From Methanoplanus endosymbiosus (GTDB lineage: Archaea; Halobacteriota; Methanomicrobia; Methanomicrobiales; Methanomicrobiaceae), in contig NZ_CP096115.1 in assembly GCF_024662215.1 (NCBI RefSeq), positions 3,099,022 through 3,163,021 of the forward strand: a stretch of DNA of 64,000 nucleotides. Direction: 5' to 3'. The notes under the pieces are model-generated. The model made no database searches and was not told where the DNA came from. It saw only the letters and a list, made by a program, of their open reading frames with translations. Positions 37,282 through 45,823 of the stretch are shown here, in pieces; positions within the stretch are counted from its first letter, which is position 1, and each line of letters starts with the position of its first letter. A program made the translations under genes and the position numbers.

Positions 37282-39423
37282 TCAACAATCTGACAAAAAA
37301 CCAGCAACAACCCTCATAACCCCTAAAGCCTCCTCGATATTAAACCATTCAGTACTCCTGTGCTCTTCGTAAAATCCGGCGGAGATATTTAAAATATCAA
37401 GTTCCGGAAAAGCTGCCCTGATATTATAGGCATCTGCAATGCTGCCTTCTGCAACCGTCATTGGGTAATATACCTTATTTGAGGTATCTATGAACTTTTC
37501 AAGAAATTCATCACTGCATAATTTTAATCTGGGTGAATCCTCAGAACCTCTGCCGTAGGTGTCAATTATGTCCCTTCCTCCCTGCCGGTCAAGTGTTAAG
37601 GCATAAGCGGAGTTTCTGAAGAATTCCGGTCTGTTTTCGATGGCGTAACCAATGCCTCCTCCGCCTCCACGACCGTATTTAGCCGGATATGAAACTGCCT
37701 GTTCCTCCTGGACTGTGAGCACTGCTCTAAATCTTAGTGATGTGTGCTTCATAAGATAAAGGATCATTGCAACTCCGGCTTTGTCGTCAAATCCTGCATT
37801 GAATTCCGGTTTTATGTGGTTATCTCTTCTGAACCGGGAGCGGTTATTGTAGCGTGAGAGCCTCTTAATATGCTCAGCCTCTTCTTCCTGACCTTCATAA
37901 TACAGGGGGTAAGTATCCAGATGGGCATTTAATAATGGCAGTTTTTCGGACCCGTCATCATTCTTTGGTTTTATGTAAAGATTTGATAATTCATCTGCTG
38001 AGATTTCCCAGTTTCCCTTTCCATATTTCCGGGCGATAAACTCAGAAAGCTCCTGTTCCCGCCCGGAAGGGCTGTATATCTGTATGAGTTCCTGAAGAAT
38101 ACCGGTATAATCTTCCTGAATGTTCCTGGATTTTGTAAGGAAATTTGTTATTCCGGTTTTATTCTCAAAGATTCTAAGCATCCATTCCTTATAGGCTTCT
38201 GTATATGGGAGTTCCTTCTGACTGTACAGTTCCCGTTTCAGAAGGGTATTGGTCCTCATACGGAGCTGATTTAAGATGTGTTTTGGTATCTCCCCTGATC
38301 TTTCATAGTCCCTTAGGTCATCAAGTCCTGGGTAGTGGTTCTGGTAATCTTTGCAGATCTCTTTTTTCAGTTCCCTAAAGATTACCCTGTGTTCGTAGAG
38401 GAATTCTGCAATTCTCTGCATTTCCATGTATTCCGGAAGAGGGTTCCTTCTGGTCAGGGAAATATTGACATCTCCTTGTGCATCTGAATTCATACGTGAC
38501 CCGTATCTGAATTTTAAATTTGGGTTTAATAAGGGTATTATGATACATTCGTTTAAAATCCTGAACCAGAGAAGATCGAGATGGGTATTGAAGAGTATCC
38601 ATGCGTATCTTTTTTCGCCGAAATGTCCGTCACATGTCATTTTTGTTGTAACGCCACATGCTGAAACAGCCTTGCAGAATCTGGCTATTCCGGCGTCCAT
38701 GATGCAGGCGGGGACTTTAACGCCGTGTTCGTGCCCGTAGAATAATTCTTCATCTTTTTTAATGGCATAATTCGGGCCGAAAATGGTAGATCCGCTAAAT
38801 CCATGAAAAATTTCTATTATGTGGTATAAGTCATTATATTCGGGTATTCCTGTGATATTCAGCCTGAATTTTGCAGGATGGTTCTGTGGCGGATAATAAT
38901 GGCGGTGGAAATGGTCAGGATCAATAGTTAAAGTTTCCCTGTAGTTCTGGTCATCGTATGTCATATCGAGAGTGCCAAGATTTGAACCTTTCAGGAATCC
39001 GGCAAGGACTGTCTGGTCCAGATCACTACTGGAGCACTGGTAGCCGGGATTTTTCAGGCAGGAATTGTCGCTCAGGCAGATGTCGCTGTCTGATTCTTCG
39101 AGCAGAAATCCTCTTGCTTTAAGAACGGCAACTAATTTCTCCTCCGGAGTTTTGCAGTCTTTTGTCATCTCTGAGATGAATTCGCTTATGAGTTCATCTT
39201 TTCTGTTTTGGCTTATGTAGAATGGTTCCCGTTCGGAAATCCGTTCAGATTTTCTTCTGGATTGTCTTTCAGTCTTTCTTTTAGCCCGAAAGTCCGTACC
39301 TGCTCCGGCTGAAAATTCCGGGTGATTTAAGTGCATCTCTGCATCTGTTTCAGGTGTGAGTTTTCTTCCTGCCTGGTTGTTGATACTATTTTTACTAAAA
39401 TCCCGGTTTGCTATTTCACTCAT
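37282..39423 (-). CDS. M20/M28/M42-like zinc metallopeptidase with a large unique N-terminal domain
   Basis: 713 residues. The last ~270 residues are a di-zinc exopeptidase: 'SPSGREQELSEFIARKYG', metal ligands in 'LNAHLDTY', 'FNAGFDDKAGVAM', 'TVQEEQAV', 'LTLDRQGGRD' and the final His in 'EEHRSTEW'. All expected ligands can be seen. The first ~430 residues do not match a family I know. They include 'GVTTKMTCDGHFGEKR' and a basic, low-complexity start ('RKTERQSRRKSERISERE'). No signal peptide is present, so it acts in the cytoplasm. It is probably a peptidase or amidohydrolase on an unknown substrate. It is transcribed towards the HerA-like gene. Confidence 0.75.
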   Translation of the reverse strand: MSEIANRDFSKNSINNQAGRKLTPETDAEMHLNHPEFSAGAGTDFRAKRKTERQSRRKSERISEREPFYISQNRKDELISEFISEMTKDCKTPEEKLVAVLKARGFLLEESDSDICLSDNSCLKNPGYQCSSSDLDQTVLAGFLKGSNLGTLDMTYDDQNYRETLTIDPDHFHRHYYPPQNHPAKFRLNITGIPEYNDLYHIIEIFHGFSGSTIFGPNYAIKKDEELFYGHEHGVKVPACIMDAGIARFCKAVSACGVTTKMTCDGHFGEKRYAWILFNTHLDLLWFRILNECIIIPLLNPNLKFRYGSRMNSDAQGDVNISLTRRNPLPEYMEMQRIAEFLYEHRVIFRELKKEICKDYQNHYPGLDDLRDYERSGEIPKHILNQLRMRTNTLLKRELYSQKELPYTEAYKEWMLRIFENKTGITNFLTKSRNIQEDYTGILQELIQIYSPSGREQELSEFIARKYGKGNWEISADELSNLYIKPKNDDGSEKLPLLNAHLDTYPLYYEGQEEEAEHIKRLSRYNNRSRFRRDNHIKPEFNAGFDDKAGVAMILYLMKHTSLRFRAVLTVQEEQAVSYPAKYGRGGGGGIGYAIENRPEFFRNSAYALTLDRQGGRDIIDTYGRGSEDSPRLKLCSDEFLEKFIDTSNKVYYPMTVAEGSIADAYNIRAAFPELDILNISAGFYEEHRSTEWFNIEEALGVMRVVAGFLSDC

Positions 39424-39562
39424 ATCTATTTCCTCCTCAATTGATGGTGTGATTTTGTATTGGTTAAATTACTATTTATAGTTAATTGATATGTGTCTTT
39501 TTTTGCAAATATTATTTTATTTCAAATGTCATTTAGCATATTGCATTTATGGGAACCTTTAT

Positions 39563-39574
39563 GTTTATATATTT
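39563..39574 (+). promoter_or_regulatory. TATA box of a probable leaderless transcript
   Basis: TTTATATATTTT ends about 20 bases before the ATG at 39594. The TATA centre to ATG distance of about 25 bases would place the transcription start at or next to the start codon. Confidence 0.5.
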
Positions 39575-39593
39575 TAATACTTAATTGGGAACA

Positions 39594-40217
39594 ATGGCAG
39601 GGCAGGATAACTCCGAGTTAATCGGATATACAACTATAAGGATAAAGAACAGCACCTTAAAGAGGCTTAAGTACAATGATTTTTATTCTGATTCAATCAG
39701 CGATAAAATTGATTATCTGATAACATATCATGAAGCAGCAGCTGAGCATTACCATGATGATGATGATGATTTTCTGATAGCCAGCATTAAAAAGTTTAAT
39801 AGGGAATTCTGGAAGAAAGATGAAAAAAATTCAGTTTTTGAGAAATTAAAGAAGAAAATAGAAGGTCAGTTTGCCAGAGGTGGTGTTACTTATGTGACTG
39901 CCGTGATGACTACTGAGGATTCTTCAGGGATTGAGGAGAAAAAGCTCTATGTAACCCTCTATCGTGAGAGTGATATTATTCATAAGGATATGAAACGCCA
40001 CCCTTTTGCGCTTCTAATTACAAGTCGGGGTAGATATAAGTTCTATATTCCCTTCAATGAGGATTGTCTTAATGGTAAAGTTACTCTGAAGCAGCTTGAG
40101 AAAAAGCTTGAGATCCCCGAATGGATTGAGGCAGATCTTAAGGTCGGGGAAAATACTGAGCCTTTGACTGTCGGTATTGAAAAATCATATGATGTGGTGA
40201 TTCCGTCAGGAGTTTAG
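39594..40217 (+). CDS. Uncharacterised protein with a ribbon-helix-helix-like N-terminus
   Basis: 207 residues from the ATG at 39594; a TTG nine bases upstream is less likely. The start 'YTTIRIKNSTLKRLKYNDFY' followed by 'SISDKIDYLI' resembles a ribbon-helix-helix DNA-binding segment. An acidic 'HYHDDDDDF' patch follows. The rest has alternating strands and helices ('KLYVTLYRESDIIHKDMKRH') without a known family. A TATA box sits at the distance expected for a leaderless message. It diverges from the metallopeptidase gene. It may be a regulator or the antitoxin-like partner of something now lost. Confidence 0.6.
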   Translation: MAGQDNSELIGYTTIRIKNSTLKRLKYNDFYSDSISDKIDYLITYHEAAAEHYHDDDDDFLIASIKKFNREFWKKDEKNSVFEKLKKKIEGQFARGGVTYVTAVMTTEDSSGIEEKKLYVTLYRESDIIHKDMKRHPFALLITSRGRYKFYIPFNEDCLNGKVTLKQLEKKLEIPEWIEADLKVGENTEPLTVGIEKSYDVVIPSGV

Positions 40218-40267
40218 GAGGTGATTAACTGAGGAAATTGCAGTTTGAATGATTTAGCATGAATGAA

Positions 40268-40345
40268 TATTGTATGGGAAATAAAGAGAAATACATTGAA
40301 GATTTAAAGGAACGGGTGAAGTCCGGGAATGACATTTAATATTTA
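40268..40345 (+). pseudogene. 3' fragment duplicated from the small gene at 40.7-40.9 kb
   Basis: About 75 bases match the last 25 codons of the gene ending at 40946 ('KEKYIEDLKE...VKSGNDI') with a few changes, and the downstream sequence is also similar. There is no start, so this is a leftover of a tandem duplication. Confidence 0.65.
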
Positions 40346-40433
40346 TACCAATGTTGAAGAAATTATGGCTCCTCACTGAATTCTGTGGGTTGTTAAAATA
40401 GATCCCGGCAAATAACTTGTTCACTCAGTAGGA

Positions 40434-40556
40434 TTATGTGGCTGATGGTCGATGTTGTAGCCTGTCTTATTTAGTGCCTTCATGCCTCAGGATATGATAT
40501 AACAGGTAGTTTTGGCATAGATCTGGCTGTTATTTCTACTGTTTTTTCGTAAATAA
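40434..40556 (-). pseudogene. Decayed hicA/hicB junction, copy 4
   Basis: This is a diverged version of the hicA start and hicB end seen at 34.46-34.62 kb. The conserved stretch around 'TTTTGGCAT' marks the old hicA ATG, and the sequence reading 'VEITARS' upstream is the old hicB tail. Frames are broken. Confidence 0.55.
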
Positions 40557-40661
40557 GCATTGGTTTTGTGGAAAATTAAACCGGCATTGACAACGGAGAA
40601 AGTTATTAATGATTTTGATCTATATTGTAACAATTGCAAATATGATTTGGAAGGTGAATAT

Positions 40662-40946
40662 ATGATAACGGTTGATGGAATAAGTCAGATAACAGGTCTG
40701 TCCCGTGAAGAAGTGATTAACAGGGGTTTAATTTCCTTTATTGAAATAGAGATCCGCCTTGCAGAGATGGATATTGCAGATGTCAGGGAAAGATACAATG
40801 TTTTGTCAAAAGAAGATCTTTATGAGGCAATAAAAGGCAGAAAAATAGAGAGTCATCCTGCCTGGGAGGATTATATTGTATGGAAAAATAAAGAAAAATA
40901 CATTGAAGATTTAAAGGAACAGGCGAAGTCCGTGAATGACATTTAA
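40662..40946 (+). CDS. Small acidic protein of unknown function, possibly antitoxin-like
   Basis: The ATG at 40662 is chosen because GGAAGGTGA lies 4 bases upstream. The frame is open further upstream to 40560, but that part overlaps a relic and includes an unrelated Cys-bearing stretch. The 94-residue product is helical: 'MITVDGISQITGLSREEVIN' looks like a helix-turn-helix start, and an acidic/basic C-terminus follows ('KEKYIEDLKEQAKSVNDI'). The 3' end is duplicated at 40.3 kb. Lying among toxin-antitoxin relics, it may be an orphan antitoxin. I do not recognise the family. Confidence 0.55.
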   Translation: MITVDGISQITGLSREEVINRGLISFIEIEIRLAEMDIADVRERYNVLSKEDLYEAIKGRKIESHPAWEDYIVWKNKEKYIEDLKEQAKSVNDI

Positions 40947-41076
40947 TATATATCAATCTTAAAGAAATTATAACTGATGAATTTAGCGATATTGCAGTTT
41001 CGATAAGTTTTATTGGTGGCAAATCAGGATTTCCAAATAAACTCAGAATATTCTTTTTTGAGTATACTTTTATATG

Positions 41077-41172
41077 TGGCTGCCGGTCTGATGGTTGATG
41101 TTGTAGCTTATCTTATTTAGAGCCTTTATGCCTCAGGACATGATATAACCGGTATTTTGGGCATAGATCAGG
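41077..41172 (-). pseudogene. Decayed hicA start, copy 5
   Basis: The bases around 41090-41165 repeat the hicA start region of the other relics (CCGGTCTGATGGTTGATGTT and GGCATAGATCAGGC), with frameshifts. The DUF6884-like relic runs directly into it. Confidence 0.5.
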
Positions 41173-41470
41173 CTTTTATCATAATTTTGAAGAATCGGAG
41201 TTAACTTCTCTTCTGCCTGATCCCTTATGGCATCTGCATCGGATTTTTTTGATAAAACCTTATTGTATGTTTTGATTTTGTCATCCGGAGATAAAAGGCC
41301 GTATTTTGCAGATATTACCATATAGTCATAATTCATTGCTGCAGAATAATTTTTAACTTTTTTAAACAGTGTTCCAGAGTAGAGATCCTTTGCAGCAACA
41401 GATTTGTCATCCGGAATTTCGAGTTTGTTTTTTGTGCAGCTGGTTATGAACAGTCACATTTTCACCTTTT
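41133..41470 (-). pseudogene. DUF6884-like gene relic with an in-frame TGA and a truncated 3' end
   Basis: The minus strand reads ATG-TGA-CTG followed by 'FITSCTKNKLEIPDDKSVA' and 'YMVISAKYGLLSPDDKIKTY'. This pattern matches the DUF6884 family, which has a Cys near the start and 'SAKYGLL'. Codon 2 is a stop and the C-terminus joins a hicA relic ('QNTGYIMS'), so about half of the normal domain is missing. The AAAGGTGA before the ATG looks like the original ribosome-binding site. An internal ATG at 41336 could still start a 67-residue fragment. Confidence 0.55.
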
Positions 41471-41571
41471 GAAAAACTGCTTAAATTTGGGATATAATTG
41501 CCCATTGATGATTTCTCCCATAATTCTGAACTTTATTTAATGTTTTCTTTGACAATATCCTATATTGAACT

Positions 41572-41704
41572 TCCGGTGGAAATACTGTTTCTGAACTGAT
41601 CTGGTCTGATTTTTTAAAGGACATATTCTATAATATCTATTTTTTGTAGAATATGTTCTGCGATAACGCTTAATCTGTCGTTTTTAAACTATTCTTTCAT
41701 AAAT
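41572..41704. repeat. Orphan copy of the XRE-operon upstream region
   Basis: This region is about 75-80 percent similar to the 140 bases before the XRE gene (50826-50964), including AGAATATGTTCT (41648-41659) and the run TTTTAAACTATTCTTTCATAAAT. No regulator follows. ACATATTCTA (41621-41630) and TAGAATATGT (41647-41656) form a perfect inverted repeat present only in this copy. Confidence 0.7.
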
Positions 41705-41828
41705 TATCCGGTCAGGACTGCTATTCTTTTTTGGTTATGGAATTTGGCCTTTTTTTTTGGTTTTGGTTTCTGCTGGTAGTAAATGTATGTGTTCTAAAAT
41801 TCATAAAAGGGGATTTAAAATCCACAAA

Positions 41829-41837
41829 TTGTATATA
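41829..41837 (+). promoter_or_regulatory. TATA box before hicB
   Basis: TTGTATATAC lies about 40 bases before the hicB ATG, with AGAGGAAT as ribosome-binding site (41861-41868) in between. Confidence 0.45.
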
Positions 41838-41873
41838 CTCTATGATGCATATTAACATTTAGAGGAATTATGA

Positions 41874-42107
41874 ATGTCATATAATCATCTTCGCTATACG
41901 GTAATGATGGAAAAGAATGAAGAGGGTGGATATACGGTAACGGTTCCTTCTCTTCCGGGATGTATCAGTGAAGGTTCTGATTGGGATGAGGCCCTGAAAA
42001 ATATAGAGGAAGCTATTGCCGGCTATATCGAAGTTGCAAAGAAGCTCGGAAAACCAATTCCGGTTGAAGTGACCGTCCCCATGAATACAGCTCAGGCTGG
42101 TTTATGA
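41874..42107 (+). CDS. hicB: HicB antitoxin
   Basis: 77 residues with the partial RNase H fold of HicB: 'YTVMMEKNEEGGYTVTVPSL', then 'PGCISEGSDWDEALKNIEEA', then 'IAGYIEVAKKLGKPIP'. This is the short form without a separate DNA-binding domain. The stop overlaps the following hicA ATG by 4 bases. An ATG four bases upstream (41870) is out of frame. Since the hicA next to it is frameshifted, this HicB may be an orphan or may act on HicA proteins from other loci. Confidence 0.88.
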   Translation: MSYNHLRYTVMMEKNEEGGYTVTVPSLPGCISEGSDWDEALKNIEEAIAGYIEVAKKLGKPIPVEVTVPMNTAQAGL

Positions 42108-42311
42108 AGCTTCCACGGATTACCGGTGAAAAAGTAGTTAAGGCTCTAAAAAAGATGGGTTTTGAACCTGTTGGAATTAGAGGAAGTCATCATTACGGGT
42201 GCAATTATTACAGTTCCTGTTCATTCCGGAAAGATACTTGCCCCAAAAACTCTTAAGACAATTTTGTTACAGGCAGGTTTAACTATCAGGGAGTTTCGGG
42301 AGCATCTTTGA
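42104..42311 (+). pseudogene. hicA: HicA toxin gene, frameshifted
   Basis: It starts 'MKLPRITGEKVVKALKKMGF' and continues to 'GIRGSHHY', the double-stranded-RNA-binding fold with the catalytic His. The C-terminal part 'ITVPVHSGKILAPKTL' and 'LTIREFREHL' is in another frame. A few codons and one extra base seem to have been lost at about 42193-42200, so the first frame stops early. The 4-base overlap with hicB is preserved. Confidence 0.8.
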
Positions 42312-42409
42312 TAATACCATAATATATCTCTTTATTTATTATTTTTAAGTAATTATGTTGAACTTCACCGTTTTCTGTTAATTAAAGATAATTTAGGAGT
42401 TGGAAGTGA

Positions 42410-42558
42410 ATGGTAAAGTGTAAACATGAATCCTGGTGCCTGCCATATCAGCGGGAAGGGTAAGATCCGGTTTCTGCTGTGATGAATTCCAGGTTAATAT
42501 CTGTGAATTCTGCATGATGAAGATGATCCGGGATAAGGGGAGGTGGGGGGTGAGGTGA
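42410..42558 (+). pseudogene. Small Cys-rich protein gene, broken by one frameshift
   Basis: Behind AGGAGTTGGAAGTGA the frame reads 'MVKCKHESWCLPYQREG' and stops. One base further on, the sequence continues as 'VRSGFCCDEFQVNICEFCMM', ending 'KMIRDKGRWGVR'. Joined, this would be a protein of about 50 residues with a zinc-finger-like set of Cys residues. The family is unknown. Confidence 0.45.
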
Positions 42559-42571
42559 AGAAGGAGAAGTT

Positions 42572-42598
42572 ATGGCAGAAGTGAATGAGAATAAATGA
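42572..42598 (+). pseudogene. Eight-codon gene stub with a good ribosome-binding site
   Basis: AAGGAG 5 bases before an ATG starts 'MAEVNENK' and then a stop. It lies where the first gene of a type I restriction operon (hsdM) would be expected. It may be the start of a deleted gene; the identity is a guess. Confidence 0.3.
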
Positions 42599-42873
42599 AC
42601 AGAGGGAGAATAGGGTGAATCCAAAAGTCAAAACTATTGAATTTAATTATAAGACTGCGAGACTATTTCAACATTCAGAATGTAAGCAAATCACTTTTTG
42701 AAATTCTATTGAGGTTAGATCCGGGCAAATCATATTCACTTCAAGAACTAATTACACGAATAATTATCATTTAGAAAATTTGAAGCTAATATAAATTAAC
42801 ATATCAGTTGTTATTAATAATATCGTAAAATATCATACTATAATTAATTTAAAAAAATCAGGAAGAAAATTCT
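42599..42873. other. Region before the hsdS fragment, no gene seen
   Basis: About 275 A/T-rich bases with no supported frame. This is probably deleted and decayed sequence of the former restriction operon. Confidence 0.45.
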
Positions 42874-43248
42874 ATGCAGGCTAATCAATTCAGCTGGATC
42901 ACTAATATTATATGGAGGATTGCCGATGATGCGTTACGTGAGACTTATGCCCTTCTCCCTTCTCTCCAAGAACAAACAAAAATTGTCAAATTTATCGAAA
43001 AGTCAATGGGGGATATAAATAAAGCAATCGATGCTGAAAAACATGAAATAGTTCTCCTTACTGAATACCACACTCGCCTGATCTCCGATGTCGTCACCGG
43101 AAAGCTGGATGTCAGGGAGGCAGTGGCAGGACTTCCTGAAGAAATGGGAGAAACTAAGATAATTCCTGATGATGAGACTTTGAATTATTCTGACGAAGAA
43201 CTTTTTGGTGAAAATATTGGTCTAATTTCTGATAAGGTGGATACATGA
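42874..43248 (+). CDS. C-terminal fragment of a type I restriction specificity subunit
   Basis: 124 residues. The segment 'LLPSLQEQTKIVKFIEKSMG' followed by 'YHTRLISDVVTGKLDVREA' is the C-terminal conserved helix and tail of HsdS. A full HsdS has about 400 residues with two target-recognition domains; here both are gone except for a few residues. An ATG at 42874 gives a possible product, but a functional specificity subunit is unlikely alone. Its stop overlaps the next gene's ATG by 4 bases, so the original operon order is preserved. Confidence 0.75.
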   Translation: MQANQFSWITNIIWRIADDALRETYALLPSLQEQTKIVKFIEKSMGDINKAIDAEKHEIVLLTEYHTRLISDVVTGKLDVREAVAGLPEEMGETKIIPDDETLNYSDEELFGENIGLISDKVDT

Positions 43249-45563
43249 ATTCCGGCATTGAAAGAGAGCGTCAGTTAACAATCCGCCAGCACCTTGATAA
43301 TCTTCGTTGTGAAATAGATATAAAGAATTTCCCAAAAACTGTAAGATATTTAAGAGGAAATGGTTTTTTGCCGGATATTTCAGATTTGATATATCTTCAG
43401 CAGTTAAGGCCGTTTCGTGATGGAACATTTTCAATATCATTGTCAGCTCTTCAGTTTATTCTGGAACTAATCAAAAAGAGATCTGTGACAGGAATTCTTG
43501 ATCCATATGGTGGATATGGAATCTATGATGCCTGGCTTGCACAGAATCTTCCAGACAACCAAATGGATATTGTTACTCCTTATTCAGGAATTCATGAACT
43601 TATTGACCCGCTTAAAATCCCAAACCTGAAAATAATCAATGAGAATGTTCCAAATGGCATTGAGAAATTATCAGGTACATACGATGCTATTATATCCGCT
43701 CTGCCAATAGGTGCAAAAAATGAGAAAAGAACATACAAATTCGAAAATAATCAGATTGAACTGACCGATGATCCTTCTTTTCTTTCAATAGTTGAATTAG
43801 AGCCATTTTTAAGTGCAAATGGATTTTTTGCGCTGGTTGTACCACATAAATTTTATATTAACGATCGAAAGAATTCGGTTTACCAGAATCTGGATAAATT
43901 TGGATTACATATTTCAGCACTATTACGATTCCAACCCGGAAGTATCGCAGGTACCGGCATTGGATTTAAACTTGTCATTATTGAACGGAAACCCTATGAT
44001 AAATTGTTTGTAGCTGAAGTTCCTGAAGGATATGATACTCAGGTTGAACTCATAAACAGGCTAAATGAACGCAGACAGGGGAAAACTCCTTCTCAGGGGA
44101 GACTTGTCATTCCTGATCAGTTTTATGGTCTGTCTGCACTTGAAGCAAAGGAGAGATATGGTAAGCTTGTGAGAAATAAAGGGCTGGAGCCGGTCTTGTT
44201 TTCCGATGCAGTCCCGGAAATACTTCATCCAAGGAGCAGATCGGGAAATACTAGTGATGTTCACTTTGAAGAAAATCCCAATTGTTTGTATTTACCAATA
44301 GGAGGAACAAAGGACGCTACGACCAGTCAGGATATATTTTTAGAGGATAAAAGGTTGTACCTGCAATTGTTTGTCAATCCGGAGATTGTATTGCCCGATT
44401 ATCTTGCAGGATTCCTAAATACTCCTGCAGGTCAGTCCCTGCGGCAAATGTGTACAAAAGGCAGTATAAATAAAGTCCGGTTACAACTACTAAACCAGAA
44501 TAAATTACATCTGCCTTCTATTGAAGAACAGCGTCTTGTGCTGGAAGCAGATAATAAAATAAACATCCTGAAAAAGGATTTATCGGATATTAAATCTCAA
44601 TTATGGGATCAGCCAAAAGAAAGCACAAAAGTGTTTGAATCACTTGAACGGCTAAATCACGAAGATCGTTTTTCAGACTGGATTGAAACTCTGCCGTTTC
44701 CTCTGGCTTCTATACTTCGCCTGTACCTTACATCCGACAGTACGAATAAAGACAGATATGAACGTTTACTGCATTTCTTCGAAGCACTTACCCAGTTCTA
44801 TGCAACAATCCATATTAGTGCCTTCAGCTCAAATTCAGGTATATGGGAAGAAAACCGTGAGTATATTTTGAAGACTCTGAGCGATCAAAATCTTTCAGTT
44901 AAACGATCATCGTTTGGATTATGGAGGATAATAAACGAAAAACTGTCCGCAAACCTGAGAAAAATGCTCAAAAGCGATGAGATAGAAATTGCTTTTGAAC
45001 TCTATGCAACATCAGATATAAAAACACTTGAAATGCTTTCCTCAGGAGAACTTATCAGTATTTTACAGAAGGTTAATAAGCATCGAAACCAGTGGAAAGG
45101 GCATGGTGGAGCTGTTACAGCTAATGATGCTTCCGAACGCCTCAGGACTCTGAAAGATGAGCTGGGCAGGTTTAGAGAGATTACAGGAAAGGGATTTAAT
45201 CGTTATCAGTTAATTGAGCCAAAGAGCATGACTTCTCCTGATGGACTGACTTTTTTAACTTATATCCGTCGTGTTATCGGATCAAATCCACAACTTGAGC
45301 AGGATGATATTGAAATCTCTCTGCCTGTAGCTACAGATCAATTATATCTTTATGCCCCTGAATATAATAAAGTCCGAAAATTAGTGCCTATAATACGGTT
45401 GCATGATACTCTGCAACCGACAAGTTATTTCTATAACCGTCTTGAAAGTTCAGGTTCTGTATTTATATCCTATCAGTTTTCTACAGAACCGGAAATTCAT
45501 TATGATAATGAATCATTACTTTCTTTAATTGAAGATCTCTCTTTTAAACAGTGGGATTCTTAG
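43245..45563 (+). CDS. Methylase-fold / HsdS-like fusion protein with degenerate catalytic motifs
   Basis: 772 residues. Residues ~60-260 resemble an N-6 adenine methylase core, but motif I is 'LDPYGGYGIYDAW' (86-92) and the catalytic (N/D)PP(Y/F) position reads 'ISALPIG' (150-156). Adenine methylation therefore looks unlikely. Residues ~300-450 resemble a type I target-recognition domain with its helix ('FLNTPAGQSLRQMCTKGSIN', 'LHLPSIEEQRLVLEADNKI'). The remaining ~300 residues are a helical domain ('LPFPLASILRLYLTSDS', 'LLHFFEALTQFYATI') and a C-terminal region I do not recognise. It overlaps the hsdS fragment by 4 bases and is followed by an hsdR-like stub, so it belonged to a restriction-like operon. 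It may read DNA without modifying it. Confidence 0.7.
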   Translation: MNSGIERERQLTIRQHLDNLRCEIDIKNFPKTVRYLRGNGFLPDISDLIYLQQLRPFRDGTFSISLSALQFILELIKKRSVTGILDPYGGYGIYDAWLAQNLPDNQMDIVTPYSGIHELIDPLKIPNLKIINENVPNGIEKLSGTYDAIISALPIGAKNEKRTYKFENNQIELTDDPSFLSIVELEPFLSANGFFALVVPHKFYINDRKNSVYQNLDKFGLHISALLRFQPGSIAGTGIGFKLVIIERKPYDKLFVAEVPEGYDTQVELINRLNERRQGKTPSQGRLVIPDQFYGLSALEAKERYGKLVRNKGLEPVLFSDAVPEILHPRSRSGNTSDVHFEENPNCLYLPIGGTKDATTSQDIFLEDKRLYLQLFVNPEIVLPDYLAGFLNTPAGQSLRQMCTKGSINKVRLQLLNQNKLHLPSIEEQRLVLEADNKINILKKDLSDIKSQLWDQPKESTKVFESLERLNHEDRFSDWIETLPFPLASILRLYLTSDSTNKDRYERLLHFFEALTQFYATIHISAFSSNSGIWEENREYILKTLSDQNLSVKRSSFGLWRIINEKLSANLRKMLKSDEIEIAFELYATSDIKTLEMLSSGELISILQKVNKHRNQWKGHGGAVTANDASERLRTLKDELGRFREITGKGFNRYQLIEPKSMTSPDGLTFLTYIRRVIGSNPQLEQDDIEISLPVATDQLYLYAPEYNKVRKLVPIIRLHDTLQPTSYFYNRLESSGSVFISYQFSTEPEIHYDNESLLSLIEDLSFKQWDS

Positions 45564-45574
45564 GAGGCAGGGGC

Positions 45575-45643
45575 ATGAAATCTGATACAAGTGAGAAAGG
45601 GGTTGAGATTAATCTGCATGGTTCTAACCGATACACCATGTGA
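45575..45643 (+). pseudogene. 5' stub of an hsdR-like restriction gene
   Basis: AGGAGGCAGGGGC precedes an ATG that starts 'MKSDTSEKGVEINLHGS' and stops after 22 codons. The 'DTSEKG.E' start is typical of type I restriction subunits (HsdR). The rest of the gene is gone. Confidence 0.55.
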
Positions 45644-45656
45644 CAGTGGATTGATG

Positions 45657-45823
45657 CCGGAAAATGTGGTCCTCTGGATAGTATATTAAGTACCTGAGTT
45701 TCCTTGACTCTGGGTGTCTGTTTTCAATGGCAGGTTCATTGCGTGTAAACGTCAGCGTAAACCAGTTGTTGGTAACTCTAATAACGGGTTCCTGTACACC
45801 ATATTCTAAACAGATATTGTGAA
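45657..45823 (-). pseudogene. Relic of an AlbA_2/RecG-like regulator
   Basis: The minus strand reads 'NICLEYGVQEPVIRVTNNWF' then 'TLTFTRNEP'. This matches the region after the ATPase domain of AlbA_2 proteins (compare 'GYPEPDFKNGNFFTATFYP' in the gene at 12.3 kb). It has no start, and the upstream part (to about 45.95 kb) is only weakly readable. Confidence 0.55.

Noticed and set aside
41460..41470. TGA at codon 2 of the DUF6884-like relic as a selenocysteine codon
   Set aside because: The gene is truncated at its 3' end, no selenocysteine insertion element is visible, and only some methanogen orders use selenocysteine; a nonsense mutation is simpler.
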